Shown: positions 43,385 to 51,725 of the stretch, in pieces | Numbering within the stretch: position 1 is the stretch's first letter | Layout: every line of letters begins with the position of its first letter | DNA from: Methylohalobius sp964654415 | Lineage (GTDB): Bacteria; Pseudomonadota; Gammaproteobacteria; Methylococcales; Methylothermaceae | DNA: 64,000 nt | Assembly: GCA_964654415.1 (NCBI GenBank) | Contig: CAZZIP010000013.1 | Span: 7,930 to 71,929, forward strand | Direction: 5' to 3' | Position numbers and translations under genes: made by a program | The notes under the pieces: generated by a model | What the model was told of the DNA's origin: nothing | What the model saw: the letters and a program-made list of their open reading frames with translations, nothing else | Database searches by the model: none

Positions 43385-43903
43385 TCATCCGCTCCCAGGC
43401 CGCCTATGCCAAGGCCGGCGCCTGGGGCGCACATGCCGCACGAGCGAAAACCCTACGCAAGCGATCAGGGTAAGCAAAGAGCCTTCTAACAGCAAAAAGG
43501 TGCTGATCTTCATCCAGGCAAATCCCGGGTGGACAAAGCGCACCAGCCAACCGGCAGCCTCGTTGGCCACCGAGCTGGCAAAGCTCACTCCACCTAAGCT
43601 TACCTTGAGCCACACTGGAAGCTCGGTCATCAGCAAAAGATGCACTAAGGTCAGCATCAATATTCCCTGGGCAAACAGGTGGAAATGGCTAACCTCGAGC
43701 AGGCTCTCATAGGAGCGCGGGGGGCGAAATTCGGCCTCCGAGCCCAGATAATAAGACACCACCGAAGCGTAGCTCAAGCCCATGTGCTGGAAGTACATCA
43801 AAGCCGCGCTTACCGCAAACAGAACGAGGTAGCTTAAAAACAGCAAAATGCAGGTATTAAGGAGCAGCTTGCGGTAGTGCTCGCCGCTGACGAAGAAGCG
43901 CAT
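43385..43903 (-). CDS. Histidine-rich four-helix membrane protein, possible b-type cytochrome
   Basis: I do not recognise a named family. The 172-residue product has four hydrophobic segments: about 13-37, 77-93, 101-118 and 131-155. Histidines cluster at membrane positions: H40, H73, H75, H88 and H125. H75 and H88 lie 13 apart on one predicted helix, near the spacing of haem-binding pairs in b-type cytochromes. The C-terminus is a basic tail (RHVRPRRRPWHRR). ATG 43903 shares one base with the stop of the FMN-binding gene (TAATG). As third gene behind a Fur box, with an FMN-binding periplasmic protein and a porin, it may carry electrons across the inner membrane; this is inference. Confidence 0.75.
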   Translation of the reverse strand: MRFFVSGEHYRKLLLNTCILLFLSYLVLFAVSAALMYFQHMGLSYASVVSYYLGSEAEFRPPRSYESLLEVSHFHLFAQGILMLTLVHLLLMTELPVWLKVSLGGVSFASSVANEAAGWLVRFVHPGFAWMKISTFLLLEGSLLTLIACVGFSLVRHVRPRRRPWHRRPGSG

Positions 43904-44436
43904 TATTTTCCTCCCGCCACGGCAATCCGGTAGATAGCCAGTACTTTGCGCACGCTGTCGGTGGCCGCCCGGGCGCTTAAAGTGGCACCGCTAATTCCAT
44001 CCACCCCCCCACCAAGACGCATCTCTTCCAGTGGAACAGAAAGCAAACGCGCCAACCACTGCGGCGACGGTTGGTATTCCGGCGGCTCGTGAAAGGCGAG
44101 CACCTCTATCTGGCGCAGTCTGCCTTCCGCATCCAAAACAACGAGCAAAGTCTCGGGTTTGGTACGCACGGTGTGGGTTTCGATAGCGGCATAGCCTAAG
44201 ACTTGGTCACCCCGTTTGCCAACGTAAAAGGTATACAGGTTGGAATCCAGGGAGACATGGGCCAGCTGCTCGATTTTCGCCCGATCCTCCTCGCTCAAGA
44301 ACAACGGCAGCATCTCCACCTGCGCCTGCTCCCCGAAAGCCAGCTCCAGGGCCTCTTTTTTGCTGTAGTAAACAGCAGCCTGGCTTGCACCTGCAAACCA
44401 GGCCGCAAGCAGCCCCGCCAATACGCTTTTTGCCAA
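43903..44436 (-). CDS. Exported FMN-binding domain protein
   Basis: The 177-residue product has a signal peptide (AKSVLAGLLAAWFAGASQA) and an FMN-binding domain as found in NqrC and RnfG. The C-terminal stretch GVDGISGATLSARA near residues 148-161 fits the D..(S/T)GAT motif in which ApbE links FMN to the Thr. The middle part FYVGKRGDQVLGYAAIETH and TLLVVLDAEGRLRQIEVL is typical of the fold. So a periplasmic covalent flavoprotein is predicted. It lies 9 bp after the porin-like gene and overlaps the membrane-protein gene by one base. Confidence 0.85.
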   Translation of the reverse strand: MAKSVLAGLLAAWFAGASQAAVYYSKKEALELAFGEQAQVEMLPLFLSEEDRAKIEQLAHVSLDSNLYTFYVGKRGDQVLGYAAIETHTVRTKPETLLVVLDAEGRLRQIEVLAFHEPPEYQPSPQWLARLLSVPLEEMRLGGGVDGISGATLSARAATDSVRKVLAIYRIAVAGGK

Positions 44437-44445
44437 TGCTTTCCT

Positions 44446-45837
44446 CTAGAAAATGAACCCAAGACCTAAGTTGAACTCATCGGCCAAATCCCCTTCATCG
44501 GCGTCAAAATTGCGGTAATCGGCCTTAATCACCACGTTGGGGATCGGTTTGTAGTTGACCCCAAACTGCCACAGGCGACGGGCTTTGCTGTCGTCGTCCG
44601 CAAAGCCGGCGGGGACTTTAGCCAGGGTATCCCAACGCTCATAGCGGAAGAACGGCGCCAAATATTGGGTCGAATCCGGCCACAATAGTGGCAAGATATT
44701 GTAGCCCAATTCGGTGTACCAGCCGAACTGTTCCTCACCCACGGTCTTTTTGACCGCTCGGCTGACTTTGGCGGCGTCGTCGATCCGGCTCCACGCCCCT
44801 AAGGCGCGAAATTCTAAGCCGCGGTATTGCCACTGCGCATGGCCTTCGTAGATCTGCGTAAACACGTCTGTTCCCTTAATCTCCCCCTGGCCAGAGTTGC
44901 CAAGATAAGCAGAGCCGCCTATAGTCAAACCGGGCGCGAAGGGAACCGCATAATCCAACCTCCCCACCCAAGCCAGGTTCTCAGCCTTGACTTGGCTTGC
45001 GCTTTGCCGACCGCCGCGGATACCGTCTGGGGAAAACCCGGTCGCTTTCAGGCCGTTGATCCCATAAGTGGTATAAGTCAAGCCTGGCAAAAGCTCGCCG
45101 AACAGGCCAACGCCCATCTCCCGCCAGGTAGAGGGAAGGATTCTAAGCTCCACTTCCGGCCGGTTGTTGCCGAAGTAAAACGGCGGCTCGTGGATGGGGT
45201 TCAAGAAACCCATAGGCACCAATACCATTCCGGCACGAACGTTGGCGCGCGGGTCGAGGAAGAAGTCCAAAGAGGCAAACTCCACTGAGACTTCCCCGTT
45301 TTTCCCAGTGGAGGCGTGCTCGAACTCGAGCTCGCTGTTGAACAAAATCCGATCGCTGAACCGGTAGCCGGTATAAAGCACCAAGCGGACAAAATCGGCC
45401 GTGTCTTTTTTTCCCTGCTGGTCGCCAGTGAAAACCTTATAATGCCCCTCGCCGTAGCCACCGAGAGAAAGCCCGCGGCTGACTTGATACACCTTGGAAG
45501 CGGCTGGTCCCAAACCGTACATGCTTTTGTACTTTGGCTCCTCCGGGATCACTAGCAAAGTTCGCATCTTTTCCAGCTCCTGCGCTAGGATAGAAGTTTT
45601 GCGCTTGAGCTCCTGAACCTCGCCTTCTTGAGCGGCCTGTGCGGGCGCCTCCTCTTCGGCCTTTTCTTGCCCCTTGGCCTCAAGCTTAGCCTTAAGCTCC
45701 TGGATCTCTTTTTGTTGCTGCTGGACGATGCGCCACAGTTCTTCTGGAGTTGGCATTTTATCGGCGGCTCCCAAAGGCGCTGAAACCGCCAAAACCATCG
45801 CCCCCAACAGGGGTTTCAATCGAAGTATGGGCTGCAT
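44446..45837 (-). CDS. Porin-like outer-membrane protein with N-terminal coiled coil
   Basis: From ATG 45837 the product has 463 residues: a signal peptide (ending VSAPLGAAD), a coiled coil (about 30-95, EELWRIVQQQQKEIQELKAK), then a beta barrel that ends in LGLGFIF, the terminal Phe of outer-membrane proteins. Stretches such as YTGYRFSDRILFNSELEFEH and the barrel layout resemble phosphate-selective-porin-O/P-like proteins; the transported solute is unknown. GGGAGG lies about 9 nt before ATG 45837; a TTG at 45858 is also in frame. Just upstream lie a promoter and a Fur box, so the gene is probably made when iron is scarce. Confidence 0.82.
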   Translation of the reverse strand: MQPILRLKPLLGAMVLAVSAPLGAADKMPTPEELWRIVQQQQKEIQELKAKLEAKGQEKAEEEAPAQAAQEGEVQELKRKTSILAQELEKMRTLLVIPEEPKYKSMYGLGPAASKVYQVSRGLSLGGYGEGHYKVFTGDQQGKKDTADFVRLVLYTGYRFSDRILFNSELEFEHASTGKNGEVSVEFASLDFFLDPRANVRAGMVLVPMGFLNPIHEPPFYFGNNRPEVELRILPSTWREMGVGLFGELLPGLTYTTYGINGLKATGFSPDGIRGGRQSASQVKAENLAWVGRLDYAVPFAPGLTIGGSAYLGNSGQGEIKGTDVFTQIYEGHAQWQYRGLEFRALGAWSRIDDAAKVSRAVKKTVGEEQFGWYTELGYNILPLLWPDSTQYLAPFFRYERWDTLAKVPAGFADDDSKARRLWQFGVNYKPIPNVVIKADYRNFDADEGDLADEFNLGLGFIF

Positions 45838-45878
45838 TTGTAAAATCCTCCCTTGCAAGTTTAAAAATGCAAGAGCGG

Positions 45879-45907
45879 ATTTTAAGTAAAATGATAATTG
45901 TTATCAA
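45879..45907 (-). promoter_or_regulatory. Promoter of the porin / FMN-protein operon
   Basis: On the minus strand TTGATA (45902-45907) and TAAAAT (45879-45884) are separated by 17 bp, each differing from consensus at one position. The spacer and -35 are covered by the Fur box, a standard repressor position. Confidence 0.75.
45892..45906. promoter_or_regulatory. Fur box
   Basis: TGATAATTGTTATCA matches the 7-1-7 Fur consensus (TGATAAT-N-ATTATCA) at all but one position. It covers the promoter of the porin-like gene. It is a direct sign of iron-responsive repression. Confidence 0.85.
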
Positions 45908-45918
45908 TAAAATTTATC

Positions 45919-46398
45919 TTACAACACCTCCCGTCGCTTTAGGTCATCCAACCGCTGCCGCGCCTCGCGAAGATGTCTATCCCAATGAAGCACGTATCCT
46001 GTCCGCCATAGGGTCAGAGCAGACTGCAGATCACCGTCTCCGGCATCGTAGAGGTCCAACCCCCGCCTAAGCTCAAAATAAAGATCGGTGAAATCATCCG
46101 CCAAGCTACCGGTAAAATCGTTCGGGTCATCGTCATCATCCCCTGCCAAGGCATACTCGTCCCATTCTCCTAAAAAGGCTTTGAGCCGACAAAACATGGA
46201 AAAGCGCCACTCCAGATCCGGCAGCACAAAAAAGCAGTGCTCCACTTCCAGATCCAGTCGATTCATGCCCGCCTCGATTTGCGGCAACAGATGGTACATC
46301 TCCTTAAGCCACACCAGCGGCTGGTAGCTCTCCAGATAATCTATCATCAGACAAAATGCCCGAATTGCCGAGATCAGCTTGGTATAATTGTCTTCCAC
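45919..46398 (-). CDS. DUF5063-like protein
   Basis: The 159-residue product is acidic and mostly helical, with an aspartate-rich loop (AGDDDDDPNDF near 86-96) followed by DLYFELRRGLDLYD. It resembles DUF5063 proteins, which are uncharacterised. There is no signal peptide or membrane segment. It is divergent from thiD across a 73-bp gap, and its end is close to the Fur-controlled promoter of the next minus-strand gene; a T-tract-only end is seen, no clear terminator. Confidence 0.65.
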   Translation of the reverse strand: MEDNYTKLISAIRAFCLMIDYLESYQPLVWLKEMYHLLPQIEAGMNRLDLEVEHCFFVLPDLEWRFSMFCRLKAFLGEWDEYALAGDDDDDPNDFTGSLADDFTDLYFELRRGLDLYDAGDGDLQSALTLWRTGYVLHWDRHLREARQRLDDLKRREVL

Positions 46399-46471
46399 GT
46401 TCTGGCATCCGTCCCTCTTCGTTGGACTTAGCTAAAAGCTTAGACCATAAACTTCGACCCTAAGGCTTTTG

Positions 46472-47245
46472 ATGTCATCTCCAATTCCAGTCTTGACGAT
46501 CTCGGGCCATGATCCCACCGGAGGTGCAGGCATCCAAGCAGACATCGAGGCTATTTTAAGTCACGGCTGTCACCCTTTGAGCTTGATTACCTGCCTGACT
46601 GCTCAAGACACGCAAAACGTCAAGGAAATCTTCCCTCAATCGGCCAGCGCCTTGGAGGAGCAACTCCAGGTGCTTTTCGACGATATTCCCGTAAACGCGG
46701 TTAAGATCGGGCTTTTAGGTTCGGTGGAGATCGCCAAAGTCGTAGCTTCCGCCCTACACAGATACCAGCCTCAGGTCGTCGTGCTCGACCCAGTGCTGAG
46801 TTCTGGTGGCGGTAAACCCCTTGCCGACGACACGCTGATTCAGATCCTTTGGGACGAGCTACTGCCGCTTACCACAGTCTTGACCCCCAACCACTTGGAA
46901 GCCCAGCGTCTCACCGGCCAGCGGAAAATCGCCGCATGCGCCCACGCAGTGCTGGAGACAGGCTGCAAGGCTGTGCTGATCACTGGGGGAGACGAACCTA
47001 CCCCTTTGATTTATAACACTTTATATCATACAAATGGGCGCAAGACTTTTACTTGGGAAAGACTCCCCTACGGCGCCCACGGCTCAGGCTGTACCTTGGC
47101 ATCTGCTCTGACCGCTCTGCTCGCCCAAGGTTTTCCCCTAGAAGAAGCCGCGCGCAAGGCGCAGCAATACACCTGGAATGCGATCAAGCACGGATTCAAA
47201 CTCGGCCACGGTCAACTCCTTCCCCACCGCTTGTTCTGGAGCTAA
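46472..47245 (+). CDS. thiD: Hydroxymethylpyrimidine / phosphomethylpyrimidine kinase
   Basis: ThiD phosphorylates HMP and HMP-P in thiamine synthesis. The 257-residue product is a ribokinase-fold enzyme: ISGHDPTGGAGIQADI at the start (substrate), DPVLSSGGGKPLADD near 108 and the C-terminal anion hole GAHGSGCTLASALTA near 200. ATG 46472 is used; an in-frame TTG sits one codon earlier. It is 1 bp from thiE and probably co-transcribed with it. I see no TPP riboswitch in the short upstream region. Confidence 0.93.
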   Translation: MSSPIPVLTISGHDPTGGAGIQADIEAILSHGCHPLSLITCLTAQDTQNVKEIFPQSASALEEQLQVLFDDIPVNAVKIGLLGSVEIAKVVASALHRYQPQVVVLDPVLSSGGGKPLADDTLIQILWDELLPLTTVLTPNHLEAQRLTGQRKIAACAHAVLETGCKAVLITGGDEPTPLIYNTLYHTNGRKTFTWERLPYGAHGSGCTLASALTALLAQGFPLEEAARKAQQYTWNAIKHGFKLGHGQLLPHRLFWS

Positions 47246-47246
47246 C

Positions 47247-47870
47247 ATGCCGCTACCTTTTCCGCGCCGCGGCTTATACGCAATCACCCCCGACTGCGAG
47301 GATTTTGCTCTACTCCTGACCCAGGTCGAAGCTGCCCTGGCAGGTGGGGCCAAAGCCATTCAACTGCGTGACAAACGCCGCTGCATAAGTTGCGCCAACG
47401 CTAAGCAGCTCTTGGAACTTTGCCATGCTTATCAAGCCCCACTCATCGTCAACGACGACCTCGAGCTCGCTGCACGCATTGGTGCCGACGGCGTTCACCT
47501 CGGCCGCACGGATGCAGCGCTCAGCCAGGCGCGGGAACGGCTTGGACCTGAGGCCATCGTCGGGATCTCCTGCTACGCCGATCTAGACCAGGCCATCCGC
47601 GCGGCAAGAAGCGGAGCCACCTACGTAGCATTCGGCGCGTTCTTTCCCTCGGCCACTAAACCCAACGCAGCGTCCGCACCCATCGGACTGCTCTCAGCGG
47701 CCAAAGCAGTTCTGGCTTGCCCCATCGTCGCCATCGGCGGCATCACCCCGGAAAACGGTGCCTCCTTGCTCAAAGCAGGCGCCGATCTGCTCGCGGCGAT
47801 CGCGGGTGTCTTCGGCTCAGACCCAAAGCAAGCCGCTTCCCACTACGCCAGCTTGTTCAACCCAAACTAA
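47247..47870 (+). CDS. thiE: Thiamine-phosphate synthase
   Basis: ThiE joins HMP-PP and thiazole phosphate to make thiamine phosphate. The 207-residue product is a TIM barrel: GLYAITPD, AIQLRDKR near 39, LIVNDDLELAARIGADGVHLGRTD near 67, GATYVAFGAFFPSATKP near 120 and AIGGITPENG near 165. It follows thiD almost without a gap. It ends 4 nt inside the opposite-strand rsfS gene. Confidence 0.95.
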   Translation: MPLPFPRRGLYAITPDCEDFALLLTQVEAALAGGAKAIQLRDKRRCISCANAKQLLELCHAYQAPLIVNDDLELAARIGADGVHLGRTDAALSQARERLGPEAIVGISCYADLDQAIRAARSGATYVAFGAFFPSATKPNAASAPIGLLSAAKAVLACPIVAIGGITPENGASLLKAGADLLAAIAGVFGSDPKQAASHYASLFNPN

Positions 47871-48217
47871 GCGGGCGTTTTTTCCTGTTCTATGTCCACC
47901 TGCCACAATTTTTCCAGTTGATAGAAATTCCTGGTCTCAGGCAGCATCACGTGGACGATAACATCTCCCACGTCCACCAGTATCCAATCCCGAGCGTATT
48001 CTCCCTCTACCCCGAGCGGTTTGACCTTATGCTCGGCTAACTTCTCCACTACCTTGTCAACGAGCGCACGGACGTGACGCTCGGAAGTCCCAGAAGCCAC
48101 CACCATATAATCGGTAATCGAGGTTTTGCCCCTTACGTCGAGCACGCTTACCTGTTTGGCTTTGAGATCATCCAAAGCATCCAACACCCATTGTAGCAAC
48201 TGCTCTGTTTCGATCAT
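47867..48217 (-). CDS. rsfS: Ribosomal silencing factor RsfS
   Basis: RsfS binds L14 and blocks subunit joining in starved cells. The 116-residue product has the usual length and the conserved stretches LDDLKAKQVSVLDVRGKTSITDYMV, GTSERHVRALVD and GEYARDWILVDVGDVIVHVM. It forms an ATGA overlap with nadD, a widely conserved pair. No further genes of the cluster follow; the next gene is thiE on the other strand. Confidence 0.95.
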   Translation of the reverse strand: MIETEQLLQWVLDALDDLKAKQVSVLDVRGKTSITDYMVVASGTSERHVRALVDKVVEKLAEHKVKPLGVEGEYARDWILVDVGDVIVHVMLPETRNFYQLEKLWQVDIEQEKTPA

Positions 48218-48873
48218 GACACCTGTCTTTTGATGGATTGGGTCGTCTGATAATAGCCCCCCTCGTGGATCAAGGCCAACACGCTATCTGGCAACAGATA
48301 CCTGGGATCGCGCCCGGTCGCCAGACATTGGCGGATGAAACTCGAAGAAATATCGAGCTGGGTAACCGGTTGGAAATAGATGACCCCTGCCGGGTTACGG
48401 AGCAAATCTTCTTTTTCTACCGACTGTCGACCTAGAAGCTGCTCCGCCAATCCCGCAGGCCATTGGAGTGCATAGCCGGGACGAGTCATCACGACCACGT
48501 GCGCCAACTCGAAGATCGCCGGCCACTGGTGCCAAGTAGGCAGCCCCAGGAAGGCGTCCATCCCGACCAACAAGCACAAAGGTATCTGCCCAAGCTCCTG
48601 CCGCAGCGATCTTAGCGTATCTACCATGTAAGAAGGTCCAGAACGCAAAAGCTCCCGCTCATCGAGCTTGAACCCAGGCGGAGCATCTACCAGTGCGGCT
48701 TCGAGCATGCGCCGCCTGGCCTCGGCAGAGGCCGCAGGCGGCCCGCGGTGAGGGGGTAGGCGAGCGGGGACAAACCGCACCTGGGCAAGTTCCAGCGCCT
48801 CCTTGACCTCTAGCGCCGTGCGCAGATGGCCGTAATGAACCGGGTCGAAGGTACCGCCGTAGATCCCGATCAC
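48214..48873 (-). CDS. nadD: Nicotinate-nucleotide adenylyltransferase (GTG start)
   Basis: NadD adenylates nicotinate mononucleotide on the way to NAD. The 219-residue product starts with IGIYGGTFDPVHYGHLR, the nucleotidyltransferase HxGH loop, and has DISSSFIRQCLATG near residue 177, the ISSTxxR-type motif. The start is GTG 48873, which overlaps the proA stop as GTGA; no ATG is near. It is coupled to proA upstream and rsfS downstream. Confidence 0.95.
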   Translation of the reverse strand: MIGIYGGTFDPVHYGHLRTALEVKEALELAQVRFVPARLPPHRGPPAASAEARRRMLEAALVDAPPGFKLDERELLRSGPSYMVDTLRSLRQELGQIPLCLLVGMDAFLGLPTWHQWPAIFELAHVVVMTRPGYALQWPAGLAEQLLGRQSVEKEDLLRNPAGVIYFQPVTQLDISSSFIRQCLATGRDPRYLLPDSVLALIHEGGYYQTTQSIKRQVS

Positions 48874-50129
48874 GTGCGGATGTGGCCGTCTCCCAGCACG
48901 ATGAACTTCTGCGTGGTCAGCCCTTCCAGCCCAACTGGACCGCGCGCGTGGAGCTTGTCGGTACTGATCCCGATCTCGGCCCCCAGGCCGTATTCGAAAC
49001 CGTCGGAGAAACGGGTGGAAGCATTGACCATCACCGAACTGGAATCCACCTCGCGCAGGAAACGTCTGGCGCGGCTGTAATCCTCAGTGACGATGGCATC
49101 GGTGTGGGCCGAGCCGTACTTGGCGATATGCTCGATCGCCTCGTCCAACCCGGCCACCACGCGGATAGCCAGAATCGGAGCCAGATATTCGGTATACCAA
49201 TCGGCTTCGGTAGCGGCCAGGCAATCGGCAATGATGGCCTGGGTTTTAGCACAGCCACGCAGTTCCACCCCCACCTCACGGTACTTCTTGGCCAAGGGTG
49301 GCAGCACTTGGGCCGCGATCCCTTCGGCCACCAGTAGAGTTTCCATAGCATTACAGACCCCGAAGCGCTGCGCCTTGGCATTGAAGGCGATGGCGATCGC
49401 CTTTTCCAGATCAGCCCGGTCATCGATATAGACGTGACAGTTTCCGTCCAGGTGTTTGATTACCGGAATCCTGGATTCAGCCACGATCCGCTCGATCAAC
49501 CCCTTACCCCCACGGGGGATAATCACATCCACATAGCGGTCTAGTTTGATCAGTTCTGAAACCGCAGCGCGATCGGTCGTTTCGATCAGCTGCACGGCTG
49601 TCTCGGGCAATCCGGCCTGCACCAGGCCCTGACGAATACAGGTCGCTAACGCCTGATTGGAATGGATCGCCTCGGAGCCGCCGCGCAAAATACAAGCATT
49701 GCCGGCTTTCAGACACAGCCCAGCTGCGTCGACGGTCACATTGGGACGCGATTCGTAGATGATCCCGATGACTCCCAACGGAACCCGCATTCTGCCGACC
49801 TGAATGCCGGAAGGCCGGTAGTTCAGGTCAGTCACCTGACCGACCGGGTCGGGGAGAGCAGCAATCTGGCGCAACCCCTCCGCCATGACGTCGATTCTGG
49901 AATCGGTCAATTCGAGTCGATCTAAAATGGCTGGGCTTAGGCCTTTCTCTCGACCAGCCGCCAAGTCTCTTGCATTTTCGCGTTTGATCCGCTCGCGCCC
50001 AGCCTCGATCGCAGCAGCTATGGCCAACAACGCCTGATTCTTGGCAGAAGTCGAAGCCCGCCCGATCATCCTGGCGGCGGTCCGGGCCTGGTGTCCCAAG
50101 CTCTCTATGTACTGAAATAGATCGTGCAT
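48870..50129 (-). CDS. proA: Gamma-glutamyl phosphate reductase
   Basis: ProA reduces gamma-glutamyl phosphate to glutamate semialdehyde in proline synthesis. The 419-residue product has the usual length and the aldehyde-dehydrogenase-like fold: YESRPNVTVDAAGLCLKAGN near 127, RGGKGLIERI near 210 and the catalytic Cys in RFGVCNAMETLLV near 253. It is 9 bp after holA. ProB is not in the window. Confidence 0.96.
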   Translation of the reverse strand: MHDLFQYIESLGHQARTAARMIGRASTSAKNQALLAIAAAIEAGRERIKRENARDLAAGREKGLSPAILDRLELTDSRIDVMAEGLRQIAALPDPVGQVTDLNYRPSGIQVGRMRVPLGVIGIIYESRPNVTVDAAGLCLKAGNACILRGGSEAIHSNQALATCIRQGLVQAGLPETAVQLIETTDRAAVSELIKLDRYVDVIIPRGGKGLIERIVAESRIPVIKHLDGNCHVYIDDRADLEKAIAIAFNAKAQRFGVCNAMETLLVAEGIAAQVLPPLAKKYREVGVELRGCAKTQAIIADCLAATEADWYTEYLAPILAIRVVAGLDEAIEHIAKYGSAHTDAIVTEDYSRARRFLREVDSSSVMVNASTRFSDGFEYGLGAEIGISTDKLHARGPVGLEGLTTQKFIVLGDGHIRT

Positions 50130-50138
50130 GGTGGTTTC

Positions 50139-51167
50139 TCAGTCCAGTTCAGGAAAACAATCTGACTCAGCGGTCGCCAAAGCCAGGCAGACGTTCCTAA
50201 GTTGCGCCCAGGCATCGCCCAAGGCCTTGCCCTTGATGACCGCATCGATCTCGGCAGCTTGGCGCAAGGCTGTATGGAGAGTCGCTCGTTTAAGCCGCTT
50301 TAAGGCGCGCTCCATCTGAACCTGACGCCGGTCCCACAGGCGCAACCGACGACAGCTCTGCGGCAGCGGAACCCCTACGCGTTGATCCTCCAACAGCTGA
50401 AGCAACGCCCGCAGCTCACGGGTGATCGCCCATAATACCACAGCTGGCGCTACTCCCTCCCCGCGCAGCCCGTTCAGGATGCGGTCGACCCGGACAACCT
50501 GCCCTGTAAGCCAAGCCTCGGTCAAATCGAACACGTCGAAGCGGGCGTTATCGGCCACCGCCTCGGCCAGCATTTGGACGTTCACCCGGGTGGGGCCGTA
50601 GAGCACGTAGAGTTTGTCGATCTCCTGGGCTGCCGCCAGGAGATTACCCTCGGTGCGCGCTGCTAAAAAATGGAGCGCCTCGCGATCCAGGTCAAGCCCC
50701 TTAGATTTGGCCCTGCCTGCTAAAAAGTCCAACAACTCCTGCCCACTCAGGGAATGTACCTGAACACCGACCCCGAGCGTCTCTAGCTGGATAAACCAGC
50801 GGGCTTTCTGAGTCGCGGCGGGAAGATTCTCTAACTGTAACAGCAGTACGATCGCCTCGGGCGGCCGCTCGGAATAGCGGGTGAGCACCCTCGCCCCCTC
50901 GTCGCCGATCTTACCGTCCAGCACTCGCACATCCAGTAAGCGCCGGTTCGAAAACAGCCCCATAGCGTCAACCTCGGCCGCCAGGAGGTTCCAATCAAAC
51001 CCGGGTAGTGCGGTATAGACCCGGCGTTCCTCAAACCCGGCCTCCTGGCACGCACGGCGGATGCGATCTGCTGCCTCGCTTAACTGCAGTGGCTCATCTC
51101 CGTAGAGCAGATAAACTGGGGCGGGTATAGCAAGCTGTCCGGCAAGCTGGTCGAACCTGACTCTCAC
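50139..51167 (-). CDS. holA: DNA polymerase III delta subunit (GTG start)
   Basis: HolA (delta) opens the beta clamp as part of the clamp loader. The 342-residue product has the AAA+-like N-terminal domain with PVYLLYGDEPLQLSEAADRIR and the C-terminal collar domain (LLQLLEDQRVGVPL.QSCRRLRLW). The start is taken as GTG 51167, with GAGGG 6 nt upstream inside the end of lptE. TTG 51179 is an alternative. Its place after lptE is the usual one (leuS-lptE-holA), though leuS is not here. Confidence 0.93.
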   Translation of the reverse strand: MRVRFDQLAGQLAIPAPVYLLYGDEPLQLSEAADRIRRACQEAGFEERRVYTALPGFDWNLLAAEVDAMGLFSNRRLLDVRVLDGKIGDEGARVLTRYSERPPEAIVLLLQLENLPAATQKARWFIQLETLGVGVQVHSLSGQELLDFLAGRAKSKGLDLDREALHFLAARTEGNLLAAAQEIDKLYVLYGPTRVNVQMLAEAVADNARFDVFDLTEAWLTGQVVRVDRILNGLRGEGVAPAVVLWAITRELRALLQLLEDQRVGVPLPQSCRRLRLWDRRQVQMERALKRLKRATLHTALRQAAEIDAVIKGKALGDAWAQLRNVCLALATAESDCFPELD

Positions 51168-51168
51168 G

Positions 51169-51654
51169 CTATCCCTCAAGCGCTTTCCTCAGGCGCCGTA
51201 GCAGGGCTTGCGCTGTCTCCCGGCGCATCTCCTCCCAGATTACCCCTTCCTCCACCGCTTTGCCGATCACATCCAGTTGCGGATTTAGGTAAACCCGGTG
51301 GACAGCGATGGGTTCAGCAGGAATCAGAACCTTGCCGTCGGGGGCGCGTGCCTCGAAGCGGAGCCTGAGGATCAGTTCAAATTCGACCGCTTTGCCGTTC
51401 TGATCCAGCGACAGCACGCGCCGGTCTTCCTGAATATCGGAAATCACCAGCACGCTGCCGGCAAGCTTGGGATCGGTCACCAATTCCCCTTGGAACGAGG
51501 CTAAAATCGCCCTGAGATCGCCGGCGAAGGGGTGATTCAAAGGGATGCCCTGGAGCGCGATCACGCGCTTTTCCGGCGGCAGTTCCAATGCTCCGCGCAG
51601 GTGGAAACCACATCCTTGTAGCAATCCCAAGCAGAGGATCAAGACAATTCGCAT
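51169..51654 (-). CDS. lptE: LPS-assembly lipoprotein LptE
   Basis: LptE plugs the LptD barrel and helps insert LPS into the outer membrane. The 161-residue product has a lipoprotein signal (RIVLILCLGLLQGC) with the lipobox LLQGC at residues 11-15, followed by GFHLRGALELPPE, the family start, and the helical end EEMRRETAQALLRRLRKAL. ATG 51654 is chosen; an ATG at 51666 is also in frame. LspA in this window is the peptidase that would process it. Divergent from glyQ. Confidence 0.92.
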   Translation of the reverse strand: MRIVLILCLGLLQGCGFHLRGALELPPEKRVIALQGIPLNHPFAGDLRAILASFQGELVTDPKLAGSVLVISDIQEDRRVLSLDQNGKAVEFELILRLRFEARAPDGKVLIPAEPIAVHRVYLNPQLDVIGKAVEEGVIWEEMRRETAQALLRRLRKALEG

Positions 51655-51680
51655 CAATGCCCCCATGATTCGATCGAGTT

Positions 51681-51708
51681 AGTATAATATTGTTTTTTGA
51701 CCCATCAA
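51681..51708 (-). promoter_or_regulatory. Candidate promoter of lptE, overlapping a glyQ -10 box
   Basis: On the minus strand TTGATG (51703-51708) and TATACT (51681-51686) are separated by 16 bp. On the plus strand TATAAT (51683-51688) overlaps it and could serve glyQ, but its -35 is not evident. The two transcription units would compete for polymerase. Confidence 0.5.
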
Positions 51709-51725
51709 CTAGCGCTGTGGCGCCT

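Noticed and set aside
46399..46471. Possible TPP riboswitch before thiD
   Set aside because: The gap is only 73 bp and shows no THI-box elements.
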